A stretch of 5,769 bases of DNA. Origin: an uncultured Porphyromonas sp. GTDB taxonomy: Bacteria; Bacteroidota; Bacteroidia; Bacteroidales; Porphyromonadaceae. The DNA lies in the NCBI GenBank assembly GCA_943912835.1, contig CALTVJ010000089.1, positions 1 to 5,769 on the forward strand, given 5' to 3'. Shown here one piece after another: positions 1-5,769 of the stretch. The first letter of the stretch is position 1. Each line of letters begins with the position of its first letter. Below the pieces are notes generated by a model. That model ran no database searches, had not been told where the DNA came from, and was given only the letters and a program-made list of their open reading frames with translations. The position numbers and the translations under genes were made by a program.

Positions 1-7
1 CTAGTAT

Positions 8-621
8 ATGAAGAAATTCGTCCTCTCATTCATTTGCATTTTGGCTTCTGTAACGACAAACTTGGCTCAAAACAAAGGCAAAATCGAGCTTGGAGCTGCA
101 TTATCCTACCCAACAGAGCCATCGACCTTTGGACTTGGAGCTAAAGCTAGGTATGGCATTGCCAACAACATCCGTCTAGATGGTAGTATATCCTTCTTTC
201 TGCCCAAAACAATATCTGGGGCTTATGGAGCTATGCAAAATTACACTGTCAGTAGCTCTCTCATAGACATGTCTGTCAATGCTCAATACGTGTTCAAATT
301 ATCTGATAAGTTTTCACTATACCCTTTAGCTGGTCTTGCATAGACATGTCTGTCAATGCTCAATACGTGTTCAAATTATCTGATAAGTTTTCACTATACC
401 CTTTAGCTGGTCTTGGATACTATCGTTACGTCATAAGTGTGAGTGGGAATTATGGAGAGCCTTATATCCCCGAGTCCTATGGGCGTCTTGGGATCAATCT
501 CGGTGGTGGAGCGTCTTACCAGCTAAATAATCGCATATCTCTTGGAGCTGAGCTAAAAACTGTACTAATCAACATAGGTAACACAACAGTACTAGGAGCT
601 AACCTCATGTTTGCATTATAA
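8..621 (+). pseudogene. Outer-membrane beta-barrel protein gene, frameshifted by an internal 77-bp duplication
   Basis: This is a small secreted protein of the outer-membrane beta-barrel type, broken in this copy. Reading from ATG at 8, residues 1-20 form a signal peptide (MKK start, hydrophobic core, likely cleavage after NLA before Q21). Beta-rich sequence follows, with motifs KARYG, NIRLDGS and SFFLPK. The frame ends at TAG 341-343, right after PLAGLA. The rest (GLGYYRY, GINLGGG, C-terminal LGANLMFAL) continues in another frame to TAA at 619-621. The cause is a perfect 77-bp tandem duplication at 262-415; 77 is not a multiple of three. Deleting one copy gives one 178-aa frame that aligns along its whole length with the intact paralogue at 798-1358. 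No other damage is visible, so the lesion is recent or reversible. The ligand or role is unknown. The promoter lies outside the window. An assembly error cannot be excluded. Confidence 0.85.
262..415 (+). repeat. Perfect 77-bp tandem duplication (two copies)
   Basis: Copy 1 is 262-338 and copy 2 is 339-415. They match base for base from CATAGACATG to GGTCTTG. The flanking bases differ (T261 against G338, C339 against G416), so the unit is exactly 77 bp. It encodes roughly DMSVNAQYVFK to YPLAGL of the barrel protein. Because 77 leaves a remainder of 2 on division by 3, the second copy is read out of frame and supplies the TAG stop. The intact paralogue has a single version of this segment. No sequence at the edges resembles an insertion-sequence end, so a replication-slippage or recombination origin is more likely than transposition. 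Confidence 0.95.
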
Positions 622-714
622 AGACTCGTTAATACTTATCTTATTACTCCTATCCAAAGTCCAAATAAAGAACCAAAAGTTGGTGATTCGTTGTTATAGT
701 AACGATAAACTCGA

Positions 715-747
715 TTTGCTTACTTATGCTATGCCCTTGTAGCTTAT
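715..747 (+). promoter_or_regulatory. Weak candidate promoter for the intact barrel-protein gene
   Basis: The 176-bp gap between the two barrel genes (622-797) has no clear terminator and no strong promoter. The best candidate is TTTG at 715-718, 21 bp before TAGCTTAT at 740-747. The spacing fits the Bacteroidota -33/-7 pattern, but the -7 box matches TAnnTTTG at only four of six defined positions. An alternative -7 box is TACTTATG at 721-728, with no -33 partner. The bases just before the ATG at 798 are AT-rich with no Shine-Dalgarno sequence. Confidence 0.2.
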
Positions 748-797
748 GAATAACAATAGTCTAACCAATAAGGGTAAGTTAGAACAAATAAATTAGT

Positions 798-1358
798 ATG
801 AAAAAGTTTTTTCTTTCTCTCGCACTGCTTGCTGCATCAGCAACAGCAGGGTTTGCTCAAGAAAAGGGCAAAATAGAACTAGGTGCTGTAGCCTCTTTTG
901 GTACAGCTATGTCAAACTTCGGTATCGGAGGTAAGGCTAGATATGGTATCACGGACAATATCCGCCTTGATGGTAGTGTGTCATTCTTCTTACCTAAAAA
1001 TATCGTATCTGTTGGTGACTACAAGTTAGATCAATCCCTAATGGACATGTCTATCAATGCACATTACGTCTTCAAGATAGCAGATAAGTTTACAATCTAT
1101 CCTTTGGCTGGTCTTGGCTACTACCACTACAAAATAAAATCTAGTGGGAAATACTATAGCGAACTAGCTGATTTAGTAGGTGGATCTATAAAAAGCTACA
1201 AAGGTTCTGACACTAGCGGACATATTGGCATCAACTTAGGTGGTGGTGTATCTTACCAGCTAAATCAAAGTATGTCTGTTGGTGGAGAAGTCAAATTCGC
1301 TATTGTAAACGGCTTCAACACAACTATTTTGGGAGCTAACCTCATGTTTGCTTTATAG
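798..1358 (+). CDS. Outer-membrane beta-barrel protein, intact paralogue
   Basis: Predicted small outer-membrane barrel of 186 aa. Residues 1-20 are a signal peptide (MKK, then a Leu/Ala-rich core, cleavage likely at GFA before Q21). The mature part, about 166 aa, alternates polar and hydrophobic residues as expected for membrane beta strands and is rich in Gly and aromatic residues. Motifs shared with the broken upstream copy include KGKIELGA, NIRLDGS, SFFLPK, YPLAGLGYY, GINLGGG and the C-terminal LGANLMFAL. The region between GLGYY (about 105-109) and GINLGGG (about 144-150) is about 12 residues longer than in the upstream paralogue and reads like a surface loop. The start is chosen because it gives the signal peptide; the preceding leader is AT-rich. 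The gene ends 12 bp before a strong hairpin terminator. The family assignment rests on overall character; no enzymatic motif is seen and the specific function is unknown. Confidence 0.85.
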   Translation: MKKFFLSLALLAASATAGFAQEKGKIELGAVASFGTAMSNFGIGGKARYGITDNIRLDGSVSFFLPKNIVSVGDYKLDQSLMDMSINAHYVFKIADKFTIYPLAGLGYYHYKIKSSGKYYSELADLVGGSIKSYKGSDTSGHIGINLGGGVSYQLNQSMSVGGEVKFAIVNGFNTTILGANLMFAL

Positions 1359-1369
1359 GACAGCACTCG

Positions 1370-1426
1370 ATATAAAACGATGCCCCGACAACTCAATAAA
1401 GTAGTTGTCGGGGCATCGTTTTATAT
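1370..1426. terminator. Bidirectional intrinsic terminator between convergent genes
   Basis: The arms at 1370-1393 and 1403-1426 are perfectly complementary over 24 bp, with a 9-nt loop (CAATAAAGT, 1394-1402). The core is GC-rich (GATGCCCCGAC). The outer stem is AAAA on the left and TTTT on the right, so a U-tract follows the GC core on either strand. It lies 12 bp past the stop of the + strand barrel gene and 15 bp past the stop of the - strand rsgA gene, so it can end both transcripts. Confidence 0.9.
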
Positions 1427-1440
1427 AATAAACTTTTCAT

Positions 1441-2391
1441 CTAAAACTCTGGGCGATATTTACTATCCTCTTCTTGATCACTTAATATCCCCAAGTAGCT
1501 ATTGTAACGACTCTCTGCAATCTCACCATCTGCGAGAGCTTGTCGTACGGCACAATTGGGTTCGTGCGTATGCGTACAATTTGCAAAGCGACAAGACGCA
1601 CCATACTCAAATAGTTCGCGGAAATAATGAGCGACCTCTGCACGCTCCATATCAAGCAATCCAAACCCCTTGATACCTGGTGTATCAATCAGATAACCAT
1701 CTGTTGTAGATAATGGTATCATTTGAGAAAAAGTCGTTGTATGCATCCCTTGTAAATGGATTTGAGAGATGGATGCCGTACGCAAGTCTGCCCCTGGAAT
1801 GAGTTTATTGATAAGGGTAGACTTCCCAACACCAGAGTGTCCACTAAATAGGCTAATCTTACCCGACATGCTTTCCTTCAACAACTCCAATCCCTCTCCA
1901 GTACTTGCCGAAACTTTGTAACAAGCGTATCCGATAGACTCGTATAAGGTAACGAGATAATCAAGATACGCCATATCTTCCTCTGTCAAAACATCGACCT
2001 TATTAAAGACGAGAGATGTAGGAACCCTATAAGCTTCTGCATTAGCTAAGAAACGATCGATAAAAGTCGTAGACGTTTCGGGAGCAACAATGGTGCAAAT
2101 AAGATACGAAGCGTCGATATTAGCAGCTAAGATATGAGATTGCTTTGAGAGGTTGGCAGCTCGACGAACGATATAGTTTTTTCGCTCTTTTATCTCGTGG
2201 ATATAATGGGTATCGCCCCCTTCGTTACTCAACCTGAGCTCTACCCTATCACCTATGACAATAGGGCTCGTTGAGCGAATACCACGAAGGCGCATATTCC
2301 CCTTCGCCAGACAAGCTCGCTCTTGACCATCATCACACAATACGAGGTAATGACTCCCCGTATTGCGCACAACCAACCCCTCTAGTTGCAT
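1441..2391 (-). CDS. rsgA: Ribosome small subunit-dependent GTPase RsgA (YjeQ/EngC family)
   Basis: RsgA is a cytoplasmic GTPase that binds the 30S subunit late in its maturation and hydrolyses GTP to release assembly factors. This 316-aa protein has the family's three parts. The N-terminal OB-fold spans about 1-75. The circularly permuted GTPase domain follows, with the G motifs in the family's unusual order: G4 NKVD 130-133, G5 SAS 161-163, G1 GHSGVGKST 184-192, a Thr-rich switch HTTT 217-220, and G3 DTPG 236-239. The C-terminal zinc site has C267, C272, H274 and C280, matching the CX4CXHX5C spacing. All key residues are present and the length is normal. The gene starts 14 bp after the frr stop and is the last gene of the pyrH-frr-rsgA block, ending just before the shared hairpin. 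No Shine-Dalgarno sequence is evident before the ATG, as is common in this phylum. Confidence 0.97.
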   Translation of the reverse strand: MQLEGLVVRNTGSHYLVLCDDGQERACLAKGNMRLRGIRSTSPIVIGDRVELRLSNEGGDTHYIHEIKERKNYIVRRAANLSKQSHILAANIDASYLICTIVAPETSTTFIDRFLANAEAYRVPTSLVFNKVDVLTEEDMAYLDYLVTLYESIGYACYKVSASTGEGLELLKESMSGKISLFSGHSGVGKSTLINKLIPGADLRTASISQIHLQGMHTTTFSQMIPLSTTDGYLIDTPGIKGFGLLDMERAEVAHYFRELFEYGASCRFANCTHTHEPNCAVRQALADGEIAESRYNSYLGILSDQEEDSKYRPEF

Positions 2392-2405
2392 ATTCTTGAA
2401 GAAAA

Positions 2406-2969
2406 TCAGACAGTCATAATCTCACGCTCCTTCTCAGCGAAGATTTCGTCAATACGCTTAATGTATTTATCATGTTGCTTCTGAACGTCTGCCTCAGCAT
2501 CCTTAGCAACATCTTCGGGAGTATTGTCCGCTTTGATGCTTTTCTTAATCGTTTCGTTGGCATCACGGCGCACATTACGGACTTTAATCTTAGCTTCTTC
2601 AGCATCTGCCTTAACCTGTTTAACAAGTTCTCTACGACGCTCCTCTGTAAGAGGTGGAATACCTAGACGAATAAGCTCCCCATTATTTTCTGGAGTAATA
2701 CCTAATGGTGAATTGATAATAGCACGCTCAATCTCCTTGATCAAACTCTTTTCCCATGGTGTAATGACGATACTCTTAGCATCTGGCGTATTAACAGTAC
2801 CAACCTGATTGAGAGGCACAAGGCTACCATAATACTCCACCATAATACCATCTAATAGTTTAGTACTAGCCTTACCAGCACGTACACGACCCAATTGCTC
2901 CTCTAGATAATCTACAGCTTTGCTCATATTAGAGCCAGCTTGAGCAATAATATCTTTTAATTCACTCAT
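2406..2969 (-). CDS. frr: Ribosome recycling factor
   Basis: RRF acts with EF-G to split the post-termination ribosome into subunits. The 187-aa length is typical. The N- and C-terminal helices forming the three-helix bundle (domain I) carry the conserved RVRAGKAS at 28-35 and the segment NVRRDANETIKK at 132-143, which includes the conserved Arg that contacts rRNA. The middle domain II lies about 32-104, with PLNQVGTVN and the family block ITPWEKSLIKEIERAI (69-84). The highly conserved IPPLTEERRRELVK follows at 104-117. Nothing is missing. The ATG lies 22 bp after the pyrH stop, and the rsgA start lies 14 bp beyond its own stop, so the three genes are probably cotranscribed. The order pyrH-frr keeps UMP supply and ribosome recycling together, as in many bacteria. 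Confidence 0.98.
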   Translation of the reverse strand: MSELKDIIAQAGSNMSKAVDYLEEQLGRVRAGKASTKLLDGIMVEYYGSLVPLNQVGTVNTPDAKSIVITPWEKSLIKEIERAIINSPLGITPENNGELIRLGIPPLTEERRRELVKQVKADAEEAKIKVRNVRRDANETIKKSIKADNTPEDVAKDAEADVQKQHDKYIKRIDEIFAEKEREIMTV

Positions 2970-2991
2970 ACTATTTTGTTACTATTCGTTT

Positions 2992-3705
2992 TTATTCATT
3001 ACCAACATAAGTACCTATACTCTCTCCCTTGAGCACTTTCAGCAAGTTACCTTGCTTATCCATGTCAAAGACAACAATAGGTAGATTATTTTCCATACAC
3101 ATGGTTGTCGCAGTAAGGTCCATGACCTTGAGTCCACGACGATAAATTTCTTGATAACTGATACGATCAAATTTCTCAGCTTTAGGGTCTTTCTCCGGAT
3201 CGGCAGTATAAATCCCATCAACTCGAGTACCCTTGAGCATCACATCGCACTCTAGCTCTATACCTCTCAGAGATGAACCGGTATCTGTAGTAAAAAATGG
3301 ATTTCCTGTTCCTGCTGAGAGGATGACCACTTCGCCTTGCTCTAAATGCTCTATGGCTTTCCACTTTGTATAAAATTCGCCTATAGGCTCCATGCGTATC
3401 GCTGTCAACACTCTATTACGCACGCCCTCCGCCGTAAGGGCTGATGACAAGCCTAAACTATTTATAACTGTCGCAAGCATACCCATTTGGTCTCCCTTGA
3501 CTCTGTCAAAACCTTTGGTTGCTCCAGACAATCCACGAAAGATATTGCCACCTCCGATAACAATGGCCACCTGAATGCCCATATCTACCGCAGCCTTAAT
3601 ATCTTCGGCATACTCCTTGAGCCTTTGAGTATCAATACCATACTGTTGGTTCCCCATCAAAGACTCCCCACTCAACTTGAGTAGTACTCGTTTATACTGA
3701 TTCAT
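2992..3705 (-). CDS. pyrH: Uridylate kinase (UMP kinase)
   Basis: PyrH phosphorylates UMP to UDP with ATP, the step that commits pyrimidines to nucleic-acid synthesis; it works in the cytoplasm as a hexamer. The 237-aa protein belongs to the amino-acid kinase fold. Visible motifs are the N-terminal KLSGES at 10-15 (phosphate binding), IGGGNIFRG at 50-58, DRVKGDQMGMLAT at 67-79 (UMP pocket region), GTGNPFFTTDTGSSLR at 132-147 with the conserved Asp141, and KGTRVDGIYTADPEKDP at 158-174 (nucleotide-binding loop). The motif order and the length are normal. The start gives the standard N-terminus MNQYKRVLLKLSGES. It is the first gene of the close-packed pyrH-frr-rsgA block. A candidate promoter -7 element lies about 20 bp upstream. 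ribD lies 79 bp upstream on the same strand, so read-through from ribD is also possible. Confidence 0.98.
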   Translation of the reverse strand: MNQYKRVLLKLSGESLMGNQQYGIDTQRLKEYAEDIKAAVDMGIQVAIVIGGGNIFRGLSGATKGFDRVKGDQMGMLATVINSLGLSSALTAEGVRNRVLTAIRMEPIGEFYTKWKAIEHLEQGEVVILSAGTGNPFFTTDTGSSLRGIELECDVMLKGTRVDGIYTADPEKDPKAEKFDRISYQEIYRRGLKVMDLTATTMCMENNLPIVVFDMDKQGNLLKVLKGESIGTYVGNE

Positions 3706-3724
3706 ACGATATATTTATGGTATG

Positions 3725-3732
3725 CAAAGTAA
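3725..3732 (-). promoter_or_regulatory. Candidate -7 promoter element for the pyrH operon
   Basis: On the - strand this reads TTACTTTG, one mismatch from the Bacteroidota -7 consensus TAnnTTTG, and is followed by C. Transcription would start near 3718, leaving a leader of roughly a dozen bases before the pyrH ATG (3705). No TTTG -33 box is present at the usual 19-21 bp spacing, so the call rests on the -7 box alone. The same bases would be codons if the ribD frameshift interpretation is right. Confidence 0.35.
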
Positions 3733-3784
3733 CAAATTTTCCCCCAATATCCATTTTAGCTGATGATCTACCCCAATCAACAAA

Positions 3785-4804
3785 CTAAAGCTTACGATGA
3801 TTGAAGCACGGAGCGGGCACCCCACTACCTAGCCTCAACGGGCTACGCTCCGAGCAAACCTCATCATACAAGCCCTCATCTATAAACATCTGCAAGGTCT
3901 TACCTCCTCCCTCTACAAAAACTGATTGGATCCCTTGAGAAACCAAAAAGGATAGAATACCCTCTGCAACTCGACCTTGATGAAAGTGCAATCCACAATA
4001 CTTAACTTGTACCGTATCTTCGGGTACAGATGTACACAAATCTGCATCATATATACACCACGTAGACGCTTTGTTATCGATGAAAACATTCAAGTTTCTT
4101 GGCAGAGACAATCGAAAGTCTAAAACAATACGTATAGGTTGCTTTTTCCCCCAATAGCGATTGGTTAGGCTGGGATTATCTTGCATGGCTGTATGTGCAC
4201 CAATAAGAATGCTTTGATAATCTCTACGACTACGATGTACCAATCTCTGGCGATAGGCTGAAGAGAATATAATTGGCAGTCCTTCGCCTAGTGCTCGCTT
4301 TGCATCGATATATCTGTCTGCACTCTCAGCCCATTTAAGAAGCACATAAGGACGTTCGTACTCATAACGTTTATTGAATGCCTTATTTAGACTACGTGCT
4401 TCAGACTCTAAGCAATACAAGTCCACTTGCACCCCAGACTCTCTCAATCGTGCGATTCCTCTCCCCGACACCTCTGGATACGGATCTAATTGAGCAACAA
4501 CAACACGAGGAATACCAACCGAAAGAATCAAATCTGCACAAGGTGGTGTCTTACCATGATGTGAGCAAGGCTCGAGGGTAACATACAAAGTACTCTCCCT
4601 GATATACTCCTTATCTTCATCTTTTACACTACGAATAGCCATAACCTCGGCATGAGGCTCTCCATAGCGATGATGATAGCCTTCTCCAATGATACGTCCT
4701 TGATAAACGACAACAGCTCCAACCATAGGATTCGTACCAGTATAGGCAACGGCCAAAGATGCTAATTCTAAGGCTCGTCTCATATATATATTATCAGACT
4801 TCAT
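3785..4804 (-). CDS. ribD: Bifunctional riboflavin biosynthesis deaminase/reductase RibD, possibly frameshifted at the 3' end
   Basis: RibD carries out two successive steps of riboflavin synthesis: deamination of diaminohydroxyphosphoribosylaminopyrimidine, then NADPH-dependent reduction of the ribose side chain. The N-terminal deaminase domain (about 1-145) has the zinc site HAE at 51-53 and PCSHHGKTPPC at 79-89 (ligands H51, C80, C89; catalytic E53), then DPYPEVSGRGI at 107-117. The reductase domain (about 150-339) shows LLKWAESAD 155-163, ILIGAHTAMQDNPSLTNR 199-216 and VFVEGGGKTLQMFI 295-308. Position 164 is Arg where the family usually has Gly (D-G). The 339-aa protein ends soon after GSGVPAP (326-332), while relatives usually run about 20-30 residues further to a segment like G-D/E-x-L. 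A +1 frame supplies such a tail (stop TAA 3717-3715), so the end may be frameshifted. The start codon lies 14 bp from that of the divergent prmC. Confidence 0.93.
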   Translation of the reverse strand: MKSDNIYMRRALELASLAVAYTGTNPMVGAVVVYQGRIIGEGYHHRYGEPHAEVMAIRSVKDEDKEYIRESTLYVTLEPCSHHGKTPPCADLILSVGIPRVVVAQLDPYPEVSGRGIARLRESGVQVDLYCLESEARSLNKAFNKRYEYERPYVLLKWAESADRYIDAKRALGEGLPIIFSSAYRQRLVHRSRRDYQSILIGAHTAMQDNPSLTNRYWGKKQPIRIVLDFRLSLPRNLNVFIDNKASTWCIYDADLCTSVPEDTVQVKYCGLHFHQGRVAEGILSFLVSQGIQSVFVEGGGKTLQMFIDEGLYDEVCSERSPLRLGSGVPAPCFNHRKL

Positions 4805-4805
4805 G

Positions 4806-4813
4806 TATTTTTG
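4806..4813 (+). promoter_or_regulatory. Candidate -7 promoter element for prmC
   Basis: TATTTTTG matches the Bacteroidota -7 consensus TAnnTTTG at every defined position. It lies in the 14-bp gap between the divergent ribD and prmC start codons. Transcription starting 5-7 bases downstream would begin at or within a base or two of the prmC ATG (4819-4821), giving a leaderless or nearly leaderless mRNA. No TTTG is found at the expected -33 position, which falls inside ribD codons. Confidence 0.45.
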
Positions 4814-4818
4814 TATTT

Positions 4819-5727
4819 ATGACAACGATACAACATTTTATCTCTAGTAGTCTAAAGGGCCTATCCGAGTTATATCCACAAGGAGAGGCTCGTAGTATAC
4901 TCTACCTACTACTAGAGGAAAGATTGAAGCTCTCTAAGACAGAGCTACTACTCCTAGACAAAGATACGGCATTATCTCCTGAAGATACGGAGATTTTACA
5001 AGCCGATCTGACGAGACTTCTTCAAGAAGAACCTATACAATATATACTAGGTTATGCTTACTTCTTTAACGAAAAAATAAAAGTTACACCTCAAACTCTA
5101 ATCCCTAGACCAGAGACAGAGGAGCTCATCATCTATATCAAGGAGCATCTACAAAAAGACACATATCCTCATAGACTTAAAGCAATAGACCTCGGCACAG
5201 GTAGTGGCTGTATCCCTATTGGTTTGGCAACTATACTAGGAGAAAATACGCTCTCCCAAATAGATGCTGTAGATATCAGCTATGAGGCTCTTGCGGTAGC
5301 TAAGGCGAATATAGAAAACATCCAAGCCCAACGACACAAAATAAACTTCAACATCATACAAGGGGACTTATTGGGGGAAGAGCACATCTGTCAAGAGACT
5401 TATGACCTTATCGTCAGCAACCCTCCCTATATCGCCCCTTATGAGAGCAAAGATATGTCACCCCATGTTATGAAGTGGGAGCCACACATAGCTCTATTTG
5501 CCCCATCTGAAGACCCTATAATCTTTTACTCTGCCATAGCACGCATTGCGGGCAACTATTTACTTAATAAGGGGGGAAATATATTTGTTGAAATCAATCC
5601 TCTATATGCACAAGAGACTTTACAAAGTATGACGACAATACTAAGTCAAACACAAACCATCAAAATCGCCAAAATACTCAAGGATTTAAGTGGTAAGGAT
5701 AGATTTATACACATACAAATTGACTAA
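4819..5727 (+). CDS. prmC: Peptide chain release factor N5-glutamine methyltransferase PrmC (HemK)
   Basis: PrmC methylates the glutamine of the GGQ motif in release factors RF1 and RF2 using S-adenosylmethionine, which raises the efficiency of termination. The 302-aa protein has the helical N-terminal substrate-binding domain (about 1-80), ending in EPIQYILG at 71-78, and the linker LIPRPETEEL at 94-103. The methyltransferase domain follows: SAM motif I DLGTGSGCIPIGLA at 124-137, acidic VDIS at 151-154 closing strand 2, and the catalytic NPPY at 201-204 that holds the glutamine amide. Next come WEPHIALFAP at 220-229 and the C-terminal GGNIFVEIN and DLSGKDRF. All family hallmarks are present. 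The start at 4819 is preferred to an upstream in-frame ATG at 4759, because the latter lies inside ribD and adds 20 hydrophobic residues absent from the family. It is divergent from ribD, with no Shine-Dalgarno sequence. Confidence 0.97.
   Translation: MTTIQHFISSSLKGLSELYPQGEARSILYLLLEERLKLSKTELLLLDKDTALSPEDTEILQADLTRLLQEEPIQYILGYAYFFNEKIKVTPQTLIPRPETEELIIYIKEHLQKDTYPHRLKAIDLGTGSGCIPIGLATILGENTLSQIDAVDISYEALAVAKANIENIQAQRHKINFNIIQGDLLGEEHICQETYDLIVSNPPYIAPYESKDMSPHVMKWEPHIALFAPSEDPIIFYSAIARIAGNYLLNKGGNIFVEINPLYAQETLQSMTTILSQTQTIKIAKILKDLSGKDRFIHIQID
4823..4830 (-). promoter_or_regulatory. Weak candidate -7 promoter element for ribD
   Basis: On the - strand this reads TATCGTTG, one mismatch from TAnnTTTG. 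It falls inside the first codons of prmC. A TTTA about 22 bp upstream could be a poor -33 box. The predicted start of transcription would leave about a dozen leader bases before the ribD ATG at 4804. With only 14 bp between the genes, some such overlap is needed if ribD has its own promoter. Confidence 0.3.
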
Positions 5728-5769
5728 GCCCTATTGCCCTAACGAGAAGAGCCTCGTCGTCTAACTTAG

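Noticed and set aside
688..705. Imperfect inverted repeat TCGTT...AACGA between the barrel genes
   Set aside because: The stem is only five Watson-Crick pairs plus wobbles and has no following T-run, so it is not a convincing terminator or operator.
1380..1673. Open frame of 97 codons on the + strand
   Set aside because: It begins inside the terminator hairpin and runs antisense through the 3' end of rsgA; it has no recognisable protein character.
2472..2808. Two overlapping + strand open frames opposite frr
   Set aside because: They are antisense shadows of a strongly conserved gene, with no leader signals and low-complexity translations.
4759..4818. Upstream in-frame ATG extending prmC by 20 codons
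   Set aside because: It lies inside ribD, encodes hydrophobic residues not seen at PrmC N-termini, and the ATG at 4819 gives a normal family length.
5742..5757. Small hairpin ACGAG/CTCGT downstream of prmC
   Set aside because: A 5-bp stem with no T-run after it; not enough to call a terminator.
5728..5769. Possible start of a recX-like gene after prmC, suggested by gene order in relatives and a short ALTRR reading
   Set aside because: No usable start codon lies in that frame and the window ends after about a dozen codons, so nothing can be supported.
5705..5769. Open - strand frame entering from the right edge, ending at TAA 5707-5705
   Set aside because: About 20 codons with no recognisable motif, overlapping the prmC 3' end; too short to tell from chance.

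Overview
The window looks like ordinary chromosomal DNA from a member of the Bacteroidota, most likely Bacteroidales and perhaps Porphyromonas-like. The basis is AT-rich leaders without clear Shine-Dalgarno sequences, promoter -7 elements of the TAnnTTTG type, small outer-membrane beta-barrel proteins, and the run of core genes. The genus is a guess; the phylum is fairly secure. I see no mobile element, CRISPR array, tRNA or rRNA, and no clear new system.

Left part (1-1358, + strand): two tandem paralogues encoding small secreted outer-membrane beta-barrel proteins. The second is intact (186 aa). The first is broken by a perfect 77-bp tandem duplication (262-338 and 339-415), which shifts the frame and puts a TAG at 341-343. 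Removing one copy restores a 178-aa protein collinear with its neighbour. This is the most interesting signal in the window: either a recent knockout, a reversible on/off switch, or an assembly error. A 24-bp perfect hairpin (1370-1426) then separates these genes from the convergent block to the right.

Middle part (1441-4804, - strand), in transcription order: ribD (riboflavin synthesis), pyrH (UMP kinase), frr (ribosome recycling factor), rsgA (30S-maturation GTPase). pyrH, frr and rsgA are spaced by 22 and 14 bp and look like one operon, ending at the shared hairpin. ribD stops 79 bp before pyrH. Its C-terminus looks short, and a +1 frame continues to a stop 9 bp before pyrH, which suggests a 3'-end frameshift.

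Right part (4819-5727, + strand): prmC, the release-factor glutamine methyltransferase, diverges from ribD with only 14 bp between the two start codons. A perfect TATTTTTG -7 element in that gap implies a nearly leaderless prmC transcript. frr, rsgA and prmC together give the region a bias to translation termination, ribosome recycling and subunit maturation. The final 42 bp hold no gene I can support.
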